NCBI GenBank assembly: GCA_964344765.1
Contig: CAYFOM010000013.1
Coordinates: 37,469 to 101,468 of the forward strand
Direction: 5' to 3'
Length of the DNA: 64,000 nucleotides
Source: JACNIZ01 sp964344765
GTDB lineage: Bacteria; Planctomycetota; UBA1135
Shown here: positions 42,176-49,789 of the stretch, piece by piece
Position numbering within the stretch: the first letter of the stretch is position 1
How the letters are laid out: each line of letters begins with the position of its first letter
Program-made: the position numbers and the translations under genes
The notes under the pieces: model-generated
Seen by the model: the letters and a program-made list of their open reading frames with translations, nothing else
The model's database searches: none
Told to the model about the DNA's origin: nothing

Positions 42176-44275
42176 TTAGTCTGCGTCGGCGATAACAGAG
42201 TCGTCGCTGATGACGATTGCGGTGCCGTCGGAGGCGAAAAATGCCGCGACTTGGGCCTGCATTTCCGCCCATGCGGCGGCGTCGGTGAACGGCTCCAGCA
42301 AGCTGCTGTGACCGCCGGCGGTGAAGCGCACCGCACCGCGCATGCCGCCGGCACTGGCGGTGGTGGTATCGAGGATGTCCAAGCCCAGCGCTTCAATCAG
42401 CGGATCGGTGCCGGCCAGCGGCGCACCGTCGACCGAGTTGGGCACGACTAGGTCCGGGAAGCTGGTGCCGCTGCCGACGACTTCAATTAGGTGGGTCGGG
42501 CGATCCGGGTTTAGCCCCAGGCCGGCGTAGTTAATCGGATCGGCAGTATCGATCAGCGCTTGAGCCACGGTGAAGAAGCTCTCCCACTCTGCGGTTCCCG
42601 GCGTCAAACCTGCCGCCATCAAACCGCCAGTAACCACCGGACCGAACACCGCCGAGCCTTCCAGCAACTTAGGAATCGCACCACCCGGCATACCCAAACT
42701 CGCGGCGCGCACCTGCTCGGCGTAGCTCAGGTAGATAGTGCCGATGATTCCGCCCAAAGAATGGCCAAGGTAATAAACCTGGTTCGGATCAAGGTCGGCA
42801 GTCATGTCGCCGTTGACGTCGATGTCACCAATGACGCTGGTCAACTGGAACAAGTCGGATACCGCTTGGCGAATGTTGTCGCGCGAAACCAACGGCAAAC
42901 CGAGGTTGACGAAACTGGCACCCGATCCGTCGGCGTAACCGTCGGGGCCGGCTTCTCCGGTGGCATTATCCCACACGTCTAAACCGAAGGTGCGTTCGCG
43001 ACGACCGCCGTCCATGTAGCTGGTAAAGAACGGCGAATAGTACTCCACGCCGTGCAGCGGCAGGTCGATGGCAACGGCGGCGAATCCGGCGGCGGCGAGG
43101 GCATCGGCAATGCCGAACAAGTTGCTGCGGTCGGCGGTGATGCCGTGCTGGAAGATGACTACCGGTAGCGGAGTACCAAAAGTATGCGAGGCGGGCACCG
43201 AAACCAACATTGGGATCTCCTCCACCGAGCGCACCTGTGGCAGCGGGTTCATTGCGCTAAGGTTGCGATCGCTATCGGTGCCGCTGGTCAATGCGTATGG
43301 GTAGCGCGCTCGCCACCATTCCAAATTCGGGCGGAAGTCGATCGCGGCATCGCTTGCCGTGCTGTTCGAGCCGGCGGTGAGGAAATACGGAACGGTCAAG
43401 CCGCCCATGTAAACGTGAGCCAAACCGCCATCACTGGGAATAGGGCCGCCATCGACCACTGCCGACGCACCTATTACTTCAGGCGCGGTACCGGCGCTGG
43501 TATCCAACATGCCGCCGGCAACCAAACCGTCAATGACACTTTGTTCTTGGCCCAACGAAATGTCGTACAACGCGTCCAAGGTTGCCCCCACCGATTGAGT
43601 GGTGAAAGTATTGGCAAAGATGATGCTGCTGCGGTTGACTCCCCAGGCCTGCGCCGCCTGCACCATCGACTTTACCGCGATGGTGAAAATGTCGGTGGCA
43701 ACGAACGTTGTGCTCGCTGCGTTAAAGAAGAAGTCGGAGCCAGCAGTAGGCGCTCCACCACTGTCTTTGACGCCATTGGTAACGATGACCATATAGCTGG
43801 TTGCCGACATCAACGGGGCTGCCGGAAGCACGCGCAAGGTTGCGCCGCTCGTGTCCTCGGCCGCAGCGACCACTTGGAAATCCTCGCCGTCGACTTCGCT
43901 GAGGATTTGGGTTACGCCGCCGCCGCGAGGGACCAGGCTGGTATCGCTCTCAACCACAAACAGGCGCACGCTTTCGCCGGGCACTGCAGAGCTGGCTTCG
44001 ACGCCGCTTTCGAAAGTCAGCGTGAAACTAGCAGCGGTCGACCAACCGTCCAAAGCGTTGAGCTGAACGGCAAGGTCGGTGATGTCGGCGGGGTCCGCCA
44101 CCGGTGCATCTAAGGTGCCGTCTTGGCTGGTCAGAAACAGAATGTCGCTCGGCACCGGCACGACGCCGGCAGCCGGATCGAACAAGAGCTGCACGCTGGC
44201 TTTATGGCCGCCTTTGATGCAGCCGCCTAGCGCCGCAGCTAATGCAAAGCTGAGGAGGAGAGAGCGGGATTTCAT
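42176..44275 (-). CDS. surface lipoprotein lipase of the VolA/Pla-1 type
   Basis: The 699-residue lipoprotein starts MKSRSLLLSFALAAALGGC (lipobox LGGC). Its N-terminal FDPAAGVVPVPSDILFLTSQDGTLDAPVADP...LNALDGWSTAASF region matches my memory of VolA and Pla-1 extracellular lipase family. The alpha/beta-hydrolase part contains the nucleophile elbow LGHSLGGIIGTIYLS and HG in VVIFQHGITADRSN, with HSS (GGHSSLLEP) as a candidate catalytic His. VolA is an outer-membrane lysophospholipase in Vibrio. It lies directly after lon, with 35 bases between. Confidence 0.82.
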   Translation of the reverse strand: MKSRSLLLSFALAAALGGCIKGGHKASVQLLFDPAAGVVPVPSDILFLTSQDGTLDAPVADPADITDLAVQLNALDGWSTAASFTLTFESGVEASSAVPGESVRLFVVESDTSLVPRGGGVTQILSEVDGEDFQVVAAAEDTSGATLRVLPAAPLMSATSYMVIVTNGVKDSGGAPTAGSDFFFNAASTTFVATDIFTIAVKSMVQAAQAWGVNRSSIIFANTFTTQSVGATLDALYDISLGQEQSVIDGLVAGGMLDTSAGTAPEVIGASAVVDGGPIPSDGGLAHVYMGGLTVPYFLTAGSNSTASDAAIDFRPNLEWWRARYPYALTSGTDSDRNLSAMNPLPQVRSVEEIPMLVSVPASHTFGTPLPVVIFQHGITADRSNLFGIADALAAAGFAAVAIDLPLHGVEYYSPFFTSYMDGGRRERTFGLDVWDNATGEAGPDGYADGSGASFVNLGLPLVSRDNIRQAVSDLFQLTSVIGDIDVNGDMTADLDPNQVYYLGHSLGGIIGTIYLSYAEQVRAASLGMPGGAIPKLLEGSAVFGPVVTGGLMAAGLTPGTAEWESFFTVAQALIDTADPINYAGLGLNPDRPTHLIEVVGSGTSFPDLVVPNSVDGAPLAGTDPLIEALGLDILDTTTASAGGMRGAVRFTAGGHSSLLEPFTDAAAWAEMQAQVAAFFASDGTAIVISDDSVIADAD

Positions 44276-44310
44276 GGGCAGAGCCTAGCAAAACCCCGCT
44301 AACCGCCGAT

Positions 44311-46881
44311 TTAGCGCTTGGTCTTCGCTTTGCGGCCGGCAAATGCAAGATCGACCACATCGTTGAAATGGCCAACGAAATGGAAGGTCATGCCGCGCGT
44401 CCATTCCGGGTCGAGAATCTTGACGTCGCGCTCGTTGGCCTTCGGCAGGATGACCTGCTTCACTCCATAGCGTTTGGCGGCAAGCACCTTTTCGCGAATG
44501 CCGCCCACCGGCAGCACTTCACCGGTCAACGTGATTTCGCCGGTCATCGCCAAGCGCGGCTTAAGTTTGCGCCCGGTCAGCTGCGACAGCATCGCGCAAG
44601 TAATGGTGATGCCCGCCGACGGTCCATCCTTCGGCACCGCGCCCGATGGGAAGTGCACGTGCAGGTCACGGCTGTGAATGGCGCAAGCATCCAAACCCAA
44701 GCCATCGCAATCGGACCGCAGGTAGCTATGCGCAATGCGACACGATTCGGACATGACATCGCCAAGCGAACCGGTGTAACCGACCATGCCCTTGCCTTTC
44801 TCCTGCACGGTGACGCACTCGATCTCGAGCACATCGCCGCCATACGAGGTGTAAGCCAAGCCCAACGCCACGCCGACGTCCGGCCGCAGGCGTACTGGAT
44901 CATCTTCAAACTTCGGCGGTCCGAGATACTTCTCGAGCTGATCGGTTTTGATTTCCGGCTTCGGACGTTTGCGGCGCGCGACTTCCAACGTGCGCTTGCG
45001 GCACAAATTGGCAATGAACTTCTCCAATCCGCGCACACCGGCTTCACGCGTGTACGAATTCACCAATGCGCGCAGCGTTGCAACCGGAAGCTTGATTTTT
45101 TTGGCGTCTAAGCCGTGGTCTTCGATCTGGCGCGGCAGCAGGTGGCGGCGCGCAATTTGCACCTTCTCGGCCGTCACGTAACCCGGCAGTGCAATCACTT
45201 CCATGCGGTCGCGCAGCGGACCTGGGATTTGCTCGAGCACGTTGGCGGTGGCAATGAACATCACCCGCGACAAGTCGAACGGCAGGTCCAGATACAGGTC
45301 GAGGAAGGAGCTGTTCTGCGCCGGATCCAAGACCTCGAGCAAGGCGCTGGAAGGATCGCCGCGGAAGTCCTTGCCCAACTTGTCGACCTCGTCCAGCACG
45401 ATCACCGGGTTGTTGGTTCCGGCCCGACGCACCATCTGCATGATCCGCCCCGGCAACGCACCAACGTAAGTCCGACGGTGTCCTTTGATTTCGGCCTCAT
45501 CGCGCATCCCGCCCAAGCTCATGCGTTCGAGGCTGCGGCCCATCGATTCGGCAATCGCCATCGCCAACGAGGTTTTACCGACGCCGGGAGGTCCGACGAA
45601 GCAAAGAATTGCGCCGGAGTGTTCCGGGCGCAACTTGCGCACGCCGAGGAATTCGAGAATGCGCTCTTTGGCTTCTTTCAGGCCGTAGTGATCGCGGTCG
45701 AGGATCTTCTCGGCCTGATCAATGTCGATGCGATCCTCGCTGGCCTGCTTCCACGGCAGTTCCAGCAGCCACTCGATGTACGTGCGCGCCACCGGGTATT
45801 CCGGCGACATGGACGGAATCATCGACAGGCGCTCGATTTCGTCTTTGACCTTTTTCGCGACCTCGTCGGGGTAGTCCCCTTCTTCGAGTTTCTTCAGGAA
45901 GGCTTCGCGATCGCGTTCCGGCGGATCCTGCTCTTCGCCTAACTCGCGACGAATGATTTTGATCTGCTCGCGCAGGAAGAATTCCTTTTGCTGTTGCTCA
46001 ATGCGCTCGCGAATCTCGGCTTGAATGCGGTCGCCTAACTCCAGGGTGACCAATTCGCGAGTCAGCGCTTCGTCGACGGTGCGCAGTCGTTCGCGCACGT
46101 CGAGTTCGTCGAGCACCGGTTGCTTTTCCGACGGTTCGCGCAGCAGATAAGCCGCAGAAAAATCCGCCAAACCGCCTGCCGGGTCGATATTCAACGCGGC
46201 CAGGTTGAAGCCATCGCCCAAGGTCGGATTGTGGGAAGCAACTTTTTGCGCCAAGCCAAGCACGTTGCGCGACAACGCATCGGTTTCACCGCCCGGCGGG
46301 TAGACGTCTTCCGGGTAGCTGACGCGGGCAACCGGCACACCTTTAAGGCGAACAAATCGCTCCACTCGAAAGCGGCGCACCCCGCGGCAAATGTAATTGG
46401 AATTGCCGTCGGGTAGGCGGATGCGCTTGTGCACCTCGGCCAAGACTCCGGTCACGGCGAAGTCGCTGCGATCGGGATTCTTTTTGTCCTCGTCGAATCC
46501 AGGCGAATGCAGCAAGCCGATGTGACGGCCTTGGGCCATCGCCTTTTCCATGATCGCCACTTCTTCGCCGGCTTCGGCCAGCACCGGCATGATCAGGCTC
46601 GGGAACGGAACCGATCGCCGCAGCGGGAATATCACCAAGACCGAGGGTGGCGATCCCTCTTTGATCGCCGGCAAATTAGCCACCTCGCTGGCAGCGATGT
46701 GCAACTGCTCGTGCACCTCGGTGGAATCGGAAGCCTGATCGGCGATATCGATTTCATCGAGCGGCTCGACGTCGACCTCTTCGTGCTCGGGATCAGGATC
46801 TTGGCCGTCTTCCTCTTGTTGGGACGACTCTTCCGGCTCGACTAGATCTTCGATCGGGTCTTTCTCTTTACTTTTGGTCAT
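44311..46881 (-). CDS. lon: ATP-dependent Lon protease
   Basis: 856 residues with the three Lon parts: substrate-binding LON domain, AAA+ domain (Walker A GPPGVGKTSLAMAIAESMGR, Walker B VIVLDEVDKLG), and protease domain with the Ser-Lys dyad (PKDGPSAGITI and GGIREKVLAAKRYG). The N-terminal 80 residues are an acidic Glu/Asp-rich extension that is longer than in E. coli Lon and has no clear role. Lon removes misfolded proteins and short-lived regulators. Confidence 0.97.
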   Translation of the reverse strand: MTKSKEKDPIEDLVEPEESSQQEEDGQDPDPEHEEVDVEPLDEIDIADQASDSTEVHEQLHIAASEVANLPAIKEGSPPSVLVIFPLRRSVPFPSLIMPVLAEAGEEVAIMEKAMAQGRHIGLLHSPGFDEDKKNPDRSDFAVTGVLAEVHKRIRLPDGNSNYICRGVRRFRVERFVRLKGVPVARVSYPEDVYPPGGETDALSRNVLGLAQKVASHNPTLGDGFNLAALNIDPAGGLADFSAAYLLREPSEKQPVLDELDVRERLRTVDEALTRELVTLELGDRIQAEIRERIEQQQKEFFLREQIKIIRRELGEEQDPPERDREAFLKKLEEGDYPDEVAKKVKDEIERLSMIPSMSPEYPVARTYIEWLLELPWKQASEDRIDIDQAEKILDRDHYGLKEAKERILEFLGVRKLRPEHSGAILCFVGPPGVGKTSLAMAIAESMGRSLERMSLGGMRDEAEIKGHRRTYVGALPGRIMQMVRRAGTNNPVIVLDEVDKLGKDFRGDPSSALLEVLDPAQNSSFLDLYLDLPFDLSRVMFIATANVLEQIPGPLRDRMEVIALPGYVTAEKVQIARRHLLPRQIEDHGLDAKKIKLPVATLRALVNSYTREAGVRGLEKFIANLCRKRTLEVARRKRPKPEIKTDQLEKYLGPPKFEDDPVRLRPDVGVALGLAYTSYGGDVLEIECVTVQEKGKGMVGYTGSLGDVMSESCRIAHSYLRSDCDGLGLDACAIHSRDLHVHFPSGAVPKDGPSAGITITCAMLSQLTGRKLKPRLAMTGEITLTGEVLPVGGIREKVLAAKRYGVKQVILPKANERDVKILDPEWTRGMTFHFVGHFNDVVDLAFAGRKAKTKR

Positions 46882-46911
46882 GGCGACGGTGGCAGGCGGA
46901 CCGCGGGTGGG

Positions 46912-48231
46912 TCATTCGCGCGCCGACAGAATTTTATCGCCTTCCGAGCGGCCGATGATCGCCGCACCGCAGGAATCCGACCAAACATTGACGACGGTGC
47001 GCAGCATGTCGAGCGGGCGGTCGATCGCCAGCAAGAGCAGGACTCCATCATCGGGCAAGCCGAGCGCTTTGAGGATCATTGCCTTCAGCACCAAACCGGC
47101 GCTGGGAATACCGGCCGCCCCCACCGACGCCAGCAGCGCGGTGATGACGACGAAAAACTGCATGCCCAGGGTCAGATCGAAAGCGGCGGAATGGGCGGCG
47201 TAATATTGCGACAAAAAGATCACGCCGACGCATTCGTACAGCGCGGTGCCATCCATGTTGATGGTCGCGCCCAGCGGCAGAGTGAAGGAAGTGATGCGGT
47301 TACTGACGCCGCCACGACGTTCGGCCGATTCCATCGAAACCGGCAGCGTCATCGACGACGAACTGCTGCTGAAGGCGGTCATCAGCGCCGGCGACATCGC
47401 TTTGGCCCAGCCGATTGGGCTGAGGCGGCCGAGGAAGCGCAGCATCACCGGCAGCGTAATCAGCGCGTGGAACAACAGCGTGCCGGCCACCACCACCATG
47501 AACACCATCAGATCTTTGAACGGCTCCAAGCCGGTTTCGCCGACCACCTTGACCATCAGCGCAAAAACGCCATAAGGAATCAGCGAAAGCACCCAATCGG
47601 CGACCCGCATCATCACCTCGAAGGCGGAGCGGAAGAAGTCGATGATGCGCGGTCCGTGCGGCTTCGGCGTGCGCGCGGCGAAGAAGCCAAAGATCAGCGC
47701 AAAAACGATGATCTGCAGCATCTGGCCGTTTTGCGTCAGCGCATCGAAGACGTTCGACGGCACCATGCGCGTCAAAACGTCGCCGAACGACGACCCGGCT
47801 GCCGGTTCGAAACTCTCAGGAATCTGCAAGCCGAGGTTTGCATCTACCCCGGGCTTCAACAAGTTGACGGCAATCAAACCGGTCGAGATCGCCAGCAGCG
47901 ACGTGGTCATGTAATAGAGCAGCGTCTTGCCGCCCAAGCGACCAAAATCCTTGCCGCTGCCCAAGCTGGCTACGCCGGTGACGATGCTGGTCAAGATCAA
48001 CGGCACGATCAGCATCTTCAGCAGACTCATAAAGATCTGCGCCACCATCGCAAACGGCTGAATCCAAGCCGCCCGCTGACAGTTCGGGTCCAACACCTTC
48101 TTGACGAAGGTCTCCCCACTCATAATCGTGACCGACGACTCGATGTAGGCGTCTTCGGTGAAAAACTGCAGCAATAACCCAACCACGACTCCGAGAGCCA
48201 TGAAGAGTAGGATCTTTGTGTGCAGCTTCAC
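46912..48231 (-). CDS. dicarboxylate/amino acid:cation symporter (DAACS)
   Basis: About 439 residues from GTG 48231 (MKLHTKILLFMALG), with eight transmembrane segments and the two re-entrant hairpins of the GltPh fold: SSSSSMTLPVSMESAERRGGVS (HP1 serine-rich) and VTALLASVGAAGIPSAGLVLKAM (HP2). The TM7 NMDG motif (LGATINMDGTALYECV) that binds sodium is present. It takes up glutamate, aspartate or C4-dicarboxylates with Na+ or H+. The open frame continues upstream into an inverted repeat, so I cut it at the GTG. Confidence 0.92.
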   Translation of the reverse strand: MKLHTKILLFMALGVVVGLLLQFFTEDAYIESSVTIMSGETFVKKVLDPNCQRAAWIQPFAMVAQIFMSLLKMLIVPLILTSIVTGVASLGSGKDFGRLGGKTLLYYMTTSLLAISTGLIAVNLLKPGVDANLGLQIPESFEPAAGSSFGDVLTRMVPSNVFDALTQNGQMLQIIVFALIFGFFAARTPKPHGPRIIDFFRSAFEVMMRVADWVLSLIPYGVFALMVKVVGETGLEPFKDLMVFMVVVAGTLLFHALITLPVMLRFLGRLSPIGWAKAMSPALMTAFSSSSSSMTLPVSMESAERRGGVSNRITSFTLPLGATINMDGTALYECVGVIFLSQYYAAHSAAFDLTLGMQFFVVITALLASVGAAGIPSAGLVLKAMILKALGLPDDGVLLLLAIDRPLDMLRTVVNVWSDSCGAAIIGRSEGDKILSARE

Positions 48232-48238
48232 GCGCCTA

Positions 48239-48403
48239 GGATAGTCGTGCGTGGGGTGGTTCGTGAATGATTCTGGTTCTGGTGTGGCGTGAGGCCAGCT
48301 TCGGCGGCAAGGCTCCGCTGCGCTGCGCAAAAGCCGCCGAAGCTGGCCTCACGCCACCGCATAAACCGCGTGGATTCACGAACCACCCCACGCACGACTA
48401 TCC
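48239..48403. repeat. 165-bp two-tier inverted repeat
   Basis: The outer arms are 30 bases each and exact (48239-48268 and 48374-48403), beginning GGATAGTCGTGCGTGG. The inner arms are 25 bases each and exact (48284-48308 and 48333-48357), beginning GTGGCGTGAGGCC, around a 24-base loop. The stretches between the tiers do not pair. It lies eight bases before the symporter start, in DNA without a gene. It could be a miniature element, a cruciform or a long RNA hairpin. Confidence 0.85.
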
Positions 48404-48507
48404 AAGGACGGCGCATGAAGCTCCGCCACCAAGACCCAGAAACTATCCACGACTCAAACTCCGCCGCGCAGGCGCCGGCCGGGGCAAACTAAGACCGGGA
48501 CCGGTGA
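48404..48507. other. non-coding spacer between the two inverted repeats
   Basis: Within the 433-base gene-free stretch 48232-48664, these bases separate the two inverted repeats. Open frames that cross it run through the palindromes and have no family similarity. I see no promoter or RNA gene here. Confidence 0.5.
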
Positions 48508-48662
48508 GGGCCTTGCGGGGTTCGGCCGAGTGGATTCGTGGATCGGGGGCTTCTAGCTCTAGGCGCGAGGCGCGGCGCGTAGCCTTAGCTACGCGCAAGC
48601 CGAAGCAACGACGAGATAGGAGGCCCCGGCCGCGAAGACGCCGGCCGAACCTCGCAAGGTCC
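48508..48662. repeat. second, 155-bp inverted repeat downstream of membrane-protein gene
   Basis: CCTTGCGGGGTTCGGCCG (48511-48528) pairs with CGGCCGAACCTCGCAAGG (48642-48659), 18 bases with one G-U, extended by three more. Inside, 48546-48560 and about 48614-48626 pair imperfectly. At the centre GCGCGTAGC-CTTA-GCTACGCGC forms a perfect 9-base stem. It begins two bases past the stop of the minus-strand membrane-protein gene, so it may end that transcript. Different in sequence from the neighbouring repeat. Confidence 0.75.
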
Positions 48663-48664
48663 GA

Positions 48665-49546
48665 TCAGATTTCGACGCCGAAGAAGCCTTTGAGGCCGAA
48701 ACCCACGGCCATCGAGACGACGATGAACCAGAGCATGATGCTGATTTCGCCGCCGCCCATGAAGCCTAACGGGGCGTTGTCGTAGGGCACGGTGATGGTT
48801 TGCACGAAGGAGCTGCTGGGCAGCACGTCGTCGCCGAAGAATAGGATGGGGTCCTTGGCGGCTACGAAATTGCCGAACGGGTCGGCGGTGCGCAGCTTGG
48901 CTAATCGAGTTGGATCAGTGCCGACTTCGATGAGCTTGTTGACCTCTTCGCCTTTGTGGACGAAGACTAAGTCTTGCGATCCTTCGTTGGTGGCGGTGAC
49001 GTTGAGCACCACCTTGTTGCGGGTGTTGCCGCGGCGCTCCAGCTCGAGTCCGGCGGGTACTTTGACCTCGACCTCGTGAGCTTGGATGCCTTCGCGCAAC
49101 TCGGCAACGATTTGCATTTCTTGACCGACCTCGGCCGGCTTGTAGGCGTACAACGCGTTCAGCTGGAACCAGATCACCATGAACGGCGCTGCCAACACGA
49201 CCATCGGCAGGATGTTCAAGCTTAGGTAACCCACGTTCCAGCCCAGCGAACCGGCGACGCCTTTGGCAACCGTCGGCATGTCATCTTGGAAGATGCGGAT
49301 GCCGAGCAAGTTGTATTTGATCCGATCTTTCACCGCCACGATCAGTCCTTGGGCCGACACGTGCGGGAAGGCAAGAATGAACAATACGCCGGTCAGTGCG
49401 CTGACCAGAGTGACCATCATGAATGGTCCCATCCAGCCCAAGCCGATATCCAGTGCACTGAATAACGCGTTGAGGACGACCGGCGCAAAATAGCCGATGC
49501 CTGCCAGAGCCGCACAGATGGCGATGACGATGAGAGTTCCGATCAT
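48665..49546 (-). CDS. polytopic membrane protein of unknown function, last in sulfate-activation cluster
   Basis: 293 residues. Two N-terminal membrane segments, then a cytosolic-type patch VSAQGLIVAVKDRIKYNLLGIRIFQDDMPTVAKGVAGSLGWNVGYLSLNILPMVVLAAPFMVIWFQLNALYAYKP, which gives a third and amphipathic segment. A beta-rich soluble domain of about 110 residues follows, and one C-terminal membrane helix ends the protein. I recall relatives beside phosphodiesterase genes but cannot name a family with confidence. Nine bases separate it from the ribbon-helix-helix gene. Confidence 0.75.
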   Translation of the reverse strand: MIGTLIVIAICAALAGIGYFAPVVLNALFSALDIGLGWMGPFMMVTLVSALTGVLFILAFPHVSAQGLIVAVKDRIKYNLLGIRIFQDDMPTVAKGVAGSLGWNVGYLSLNILPMVVLAAPFMVIWFQLNALYAYKPAEVGQEMQIVAELREGIQAHEVEVKVPAGLELERRGNTRNKVVLNVTATNEGSQDLVFVHKGEEVNKLIEVGTDPTRLAKLRTADPFGNFVAAKDPILFFGDDVLPSSSFVQTITVPYDNAPLGFMGGGEISIMLWFIVVSMAVGFGLKGFFGVEI

Positions 49547-49555
49547 TTCAGTGGA

Positions 49556-49753
49556 TTAGCTGATGTAACCCAGGCCGCGCAACGATTCCGTGATATCGGC
49601 ATCGGACGAGCCTGCGCTTTCGATTTCCTTCAGTTCCTTTTCCAGGACGTGCTCAACGAACTCTTCGACGGAAGAGTAACCTGCAACCTCGGCAACCTTC
49701 TTGGCGCGCTCGAGGATGTCCTTGTTAATTTTGACCTTTGGGCCTCCAAACAT
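49556..49753 (-). CDS. ribbon-helix-helix-like small protein with LGYIS tail
   Basis: 65 residues. MFGGPKVKINKDILERAKKVAEVAGYSSVEEFVEHVLEKEL has the CopG/Arc pattern: a short strand (KVKI), then two helices with the turn GYSSVEEFVEHVL. It ends SLRGLGYIS after an acidic linker. A strong Shine-Dalgarno (AAAGGAGAG on its strand) precedes the ATG. It may bind DNA or act as a structural partner in this cluster. A second protein of the same type begins the cluster at 57303. Confidence 0.78.
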   Translation of the reverse strand: MFGGPKVKINKDILERAKKVAEVAGYSSVEEFVEHVLEKELKEIESAGSSDADITESLRGLGYIS

Positions 49754-49789
49754 TTTTTCTCTCCTTTTGTGGTTGAGTGATTCTTACCG

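Noticed and set aside
48267..48785. 172-residue plus-strand open frame through the inverted repeats
   Set aside because: The sequence is Pro/Arg/Ala-rich, is encoded mostly by palindrome arms, and shows no start signal or similarity.
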